Assembly: GCA_003527165.1 (NCBI GenBank)
Contig: DPSI01000486.1
Location: forward strand, 1-8,496
Length of the DNA stretch: 8,496 bases
Direction of reading: 5' to 3'
From: Pseudomonas sp.
Lineage (GTDB): Bacteria > Pseudomonadota > Gammaproteobacteria > Pseudomonadales > Pseudomonadaceae
This document shows, in pieces, positions 7,196-8,496 of the stretch. The notes beneath the pieces were generated by a model. The model saw only the letters and a list, made by a program, of their open reading frames with translations. It did no database searches and was not told the DNA's origin. Position numbers and translations under genes: made by a program. Numbering within the stretch: the first letter of the stretch is position 1; the number at the start of each line of letters is the position of its first letter.

Positions 7196-8119
7196 TCAAC
7201 TGCTGGCATTGAGCAATTTGCGCAAACGCGCTGAGATTGTCTGGCGCGTCGACGCGTAATCGGACCAGGGATCGTCAGGCTGCTTCTGCAACCGCTCATG
7301 CAGGTTTTGAATGTTCCACTGATCCGCACCGGCAATCTGCTCCAGCTCGTTGCGGCTGATGGGTACCGAAACCGGCAACCCGGGCCGTGCGCGCACTGAA
7401 TAGGCCGCCACGGTGCTGGCGCCGCGCTGATTACGCAGGTAGTCGACGAAGATCTTGCCGACGCGATTCTTCGGTCCCATCTTCGCGACGATGCGTTCGG
7501 GCGCCTCGGCAGCGAGGCGCCCCGTTACGCCACGTGCGAATTCATTGATGCAGTCCCAGCTCTGGCGGCGATCAACCGGCACCACGACGTGCATGCCACG
7601 ACCGCCACTGGTTTTGAGGAATGCCTTGAGGCCCAGCTCACCCAGCAAATCCAGCGTCATGCCGGTCGCTTCGATCATGCTCGACCACGGCTATGCGGGA
7701 TCCGGGTCGAGGTCGAAGATGATACGGTCCGGTCGATCGATACGGTCGCTGCGGGCATTCCAGGTATGAAGTTCGATGGTACCCATCTGCACCGCCTCGA
7801 CCACGGCGGTGACGCTGTCGGCCTGGATAAGGCGCGCATGTTCGGGGTCTAGGGATTTGTCCAGGACACGCATGTGCGGCATTTTCAGCCGTCCGCAGTG
7901 CCGCTGGAAGAAACTCTCTCCGTCCACCCCGTCGGGTGCACGAACGATGGACAGCGGCCGGTTGGCCAGATGCGGCGTCAGCCAATCGCCCACCGCCAAG
8001 TAGTACTGGGCCAGCTGCAATTTGGTAGCGCCGCTCTGTGCATCGATCACCCGCTGAGGGTTGCTGATGCCGATGCCGCCCACATCGGGGCGGCTGCTCT
8101 TGCCGGGCTTTGCGGACAT
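7196..8119 (-). pseudogene. Stand-alone LigD-type NHEJ polymerase/primase domain, interrupted by in-frame amber codon 143
   Basis: The LigD polymerase domain (archaeo-eukaryotic primase fold) fills gaps and adds nucleotides at broken ends during Ku-dependent joining. Read through the stop, the frame covers 307 residues, the usual size of a complete stand-alone domain. Motif I is FDLDPDP (metal-binding D136, D138), motif II is SGGRGMH (171-177), and motif III Asp is D226 in FVDYLRN. A TAG at 7693-7691 follows DLDPDPA, and the same frame resumes at once with PWSSMIEATG, so this is a single nonsense change and not a frameshift. Neither half alone has all three motifs: codons 1-142 keep motif I, and a piece from ATG 7678 keeps II and III. 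The start at 8119 is preferred, with GAGGTGG about six bases upstream; GTG 8128 is the alternative. It lies 18 bases after ku. A sequencing error remains possible. Confidence 0.85.
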
Positions 8120-8137
8120 GCGGGCCACCTCGCGAGG

Positions 8138-8496
8138 TCAGCTGGCTTTCTTGCTGCTGGGCTTGCTGGCTGCACTTTTGCGCGCAGTCGAGGCTTTGCT
8201 CCCGGAGGATTTGCTTGCCGTTGACTTGGTGGGTGCTTTGGTCTTGCTGGCGGTGCTTTTGCTGGCCGTGCGTTTGCGCGGCGCCGCCTCTTCTTCGTTG
8301 GTTTCCTCTTCCTCATCAACCTCTTCTTCAGCCGGCGCGGCGGCTTTCTTGGGCGTTTTGCCCGCCAGGCTGCGCTTGAGCAATTCGGTGAGATCAATGA
8401 CATCGGCACTGCGGCGATCGACCGCCTCTTCCGGTCCACCGACAGCTTCGAGCTTGCCTTCGCGGGCCTTGGTTTCCACCAGGTCCATGATCTGGT
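8138..8496 (-). CDS. ku: Ku, non-homologous end-joining protein, C-terminal part (5' end outside window)
   Basis: Bacterial Ku binds double-strand DNA ends as a homodimer and recruits LigD. The frame is open from the right edge to TGA 8140-8138. The first visible residues, QIMDLVETKAREGKLEAV, and then VIDLTELLKRSL fit the end of the Ku core and the start of the LigD-interacting C-terminal region. A run dominated by glutamate (EEEVDEEEETNEEEA) follows, and then about 45 residues rich in Lys, Ser, Thr and Ala with repeated ASK-type units, ending SKKAS. Basic tails that bind DNA are known in bacterial Ku, and their length varies between species. The neighbouring polymerase-domain gene, 18 bases downstream in the same orientation, supports the call. 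The conserved ring domain is beyond the window. Confidence 0.87.
   Translation of the reverse strand, partial: QIMDLVETKAREGKLEAVGGPEEAVDRRSADVIDLTELLKRSLAGKTPKKAAAPAEEEVDEEEETNEEEAAPRKRTASKSTASKTKAPTKSTASKSSGSKASTARKSAASKPSSKKAS

Noticed and set aside
7691..7693. TAG read as pyrrolysine or another recoded amino acid
   Set aside because: TAG recoding is not expected in this kind of organism, and the LigD polymerase family has no special residue at this place. A nonsense change or sequencing error is simpler.
1..8496. CRISPR arrays, tRNA/rRNA genes, insertion sequences, integrase genes or phage genes
   Set aside because: I looked for regularly spaced repeats, tRNA-like T-loops, transposase-like proteins and terminal inverted repeats and saw none.

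Overview
The window is GC-rich bacterial DNA with compact operons and strong AGGAG-type ribosome binding sites. Gene content points to a gammaproteobacterium, most likely a Pseudomonas-type organism (inference): a selenocysteine formate dehydrogenase operon with fdhE at its end, a GlgE maltosyltransferase gene, and a bacterial Ku/LigD-polymerase pair. All recognised genes except one small ORF lie on the minus strand.

Layout from left to right. Positions 1-893 hold the first 297 codons of glgE, cut by the window edge. Positions 894-1229 are an intergenic region with a candidate AlgU/sigma-E-type promoter pointing into glgE and a 10-bp perfect inverted repeat. Positions 1230-1394 encode a 54-residue, proline- and acid-rich protein of unknown function on the plus strand. 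It converges on fdhE with only four bases between the two stop codons. Positions 1399-7038, read on the minus strand, are fdnG-fdnH-fdnI-fdhE. These encode the molybdenum/selenocysteine catalytic subunit, the four-cluster iron-sulphur subunit, the cytochrome b subunit and the FdhE maturation factor. The first three genes overlap by 1 and 4 nt, and fdhE follows within 11 nt. fdnG contains an in-frame TGA at codon 198, at the conserved Sec site, followed by a recognisable bacterial SECIS hairpin; it must be read as one gene. Positions 7039-7195 are the operon leader, with a GG-N10-GC sigma-54-like motif. Positions 7196-8119 hold a stand-alone LigD-type polymerase domain gene interrupted by an in-frame amber codon right after its catalytic DLD motif. 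Positions 8138-8496 encode the C-terminal part of Ku, with an acidic stretch followed by a Lys/Ser/Ala-rich tail.

How the genes work together: fdnGHI forms a membrane respiratory complex that oxidises formate on the periplasmic side and passes electrons to quinone, and FdhE helps to mature it. Ku and the LigD polymerase belong to bacterial non-homologous end joining, and GlgE builds alpha-glucan from maltose-1-phosphate. Ku/LigD and GlgE genes lie near each other in some pseudomonads, in stress-related regions. The formate dehydrogenase operon therefore looks placed inside such a region, without the selA/selB genes that often follow fdhE in Pseudomonas. I do not see a clearly new multi-gene system. 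The most unusual points are the amber-interrupted polymerase, the gene order, and the structured glgE upstream region.
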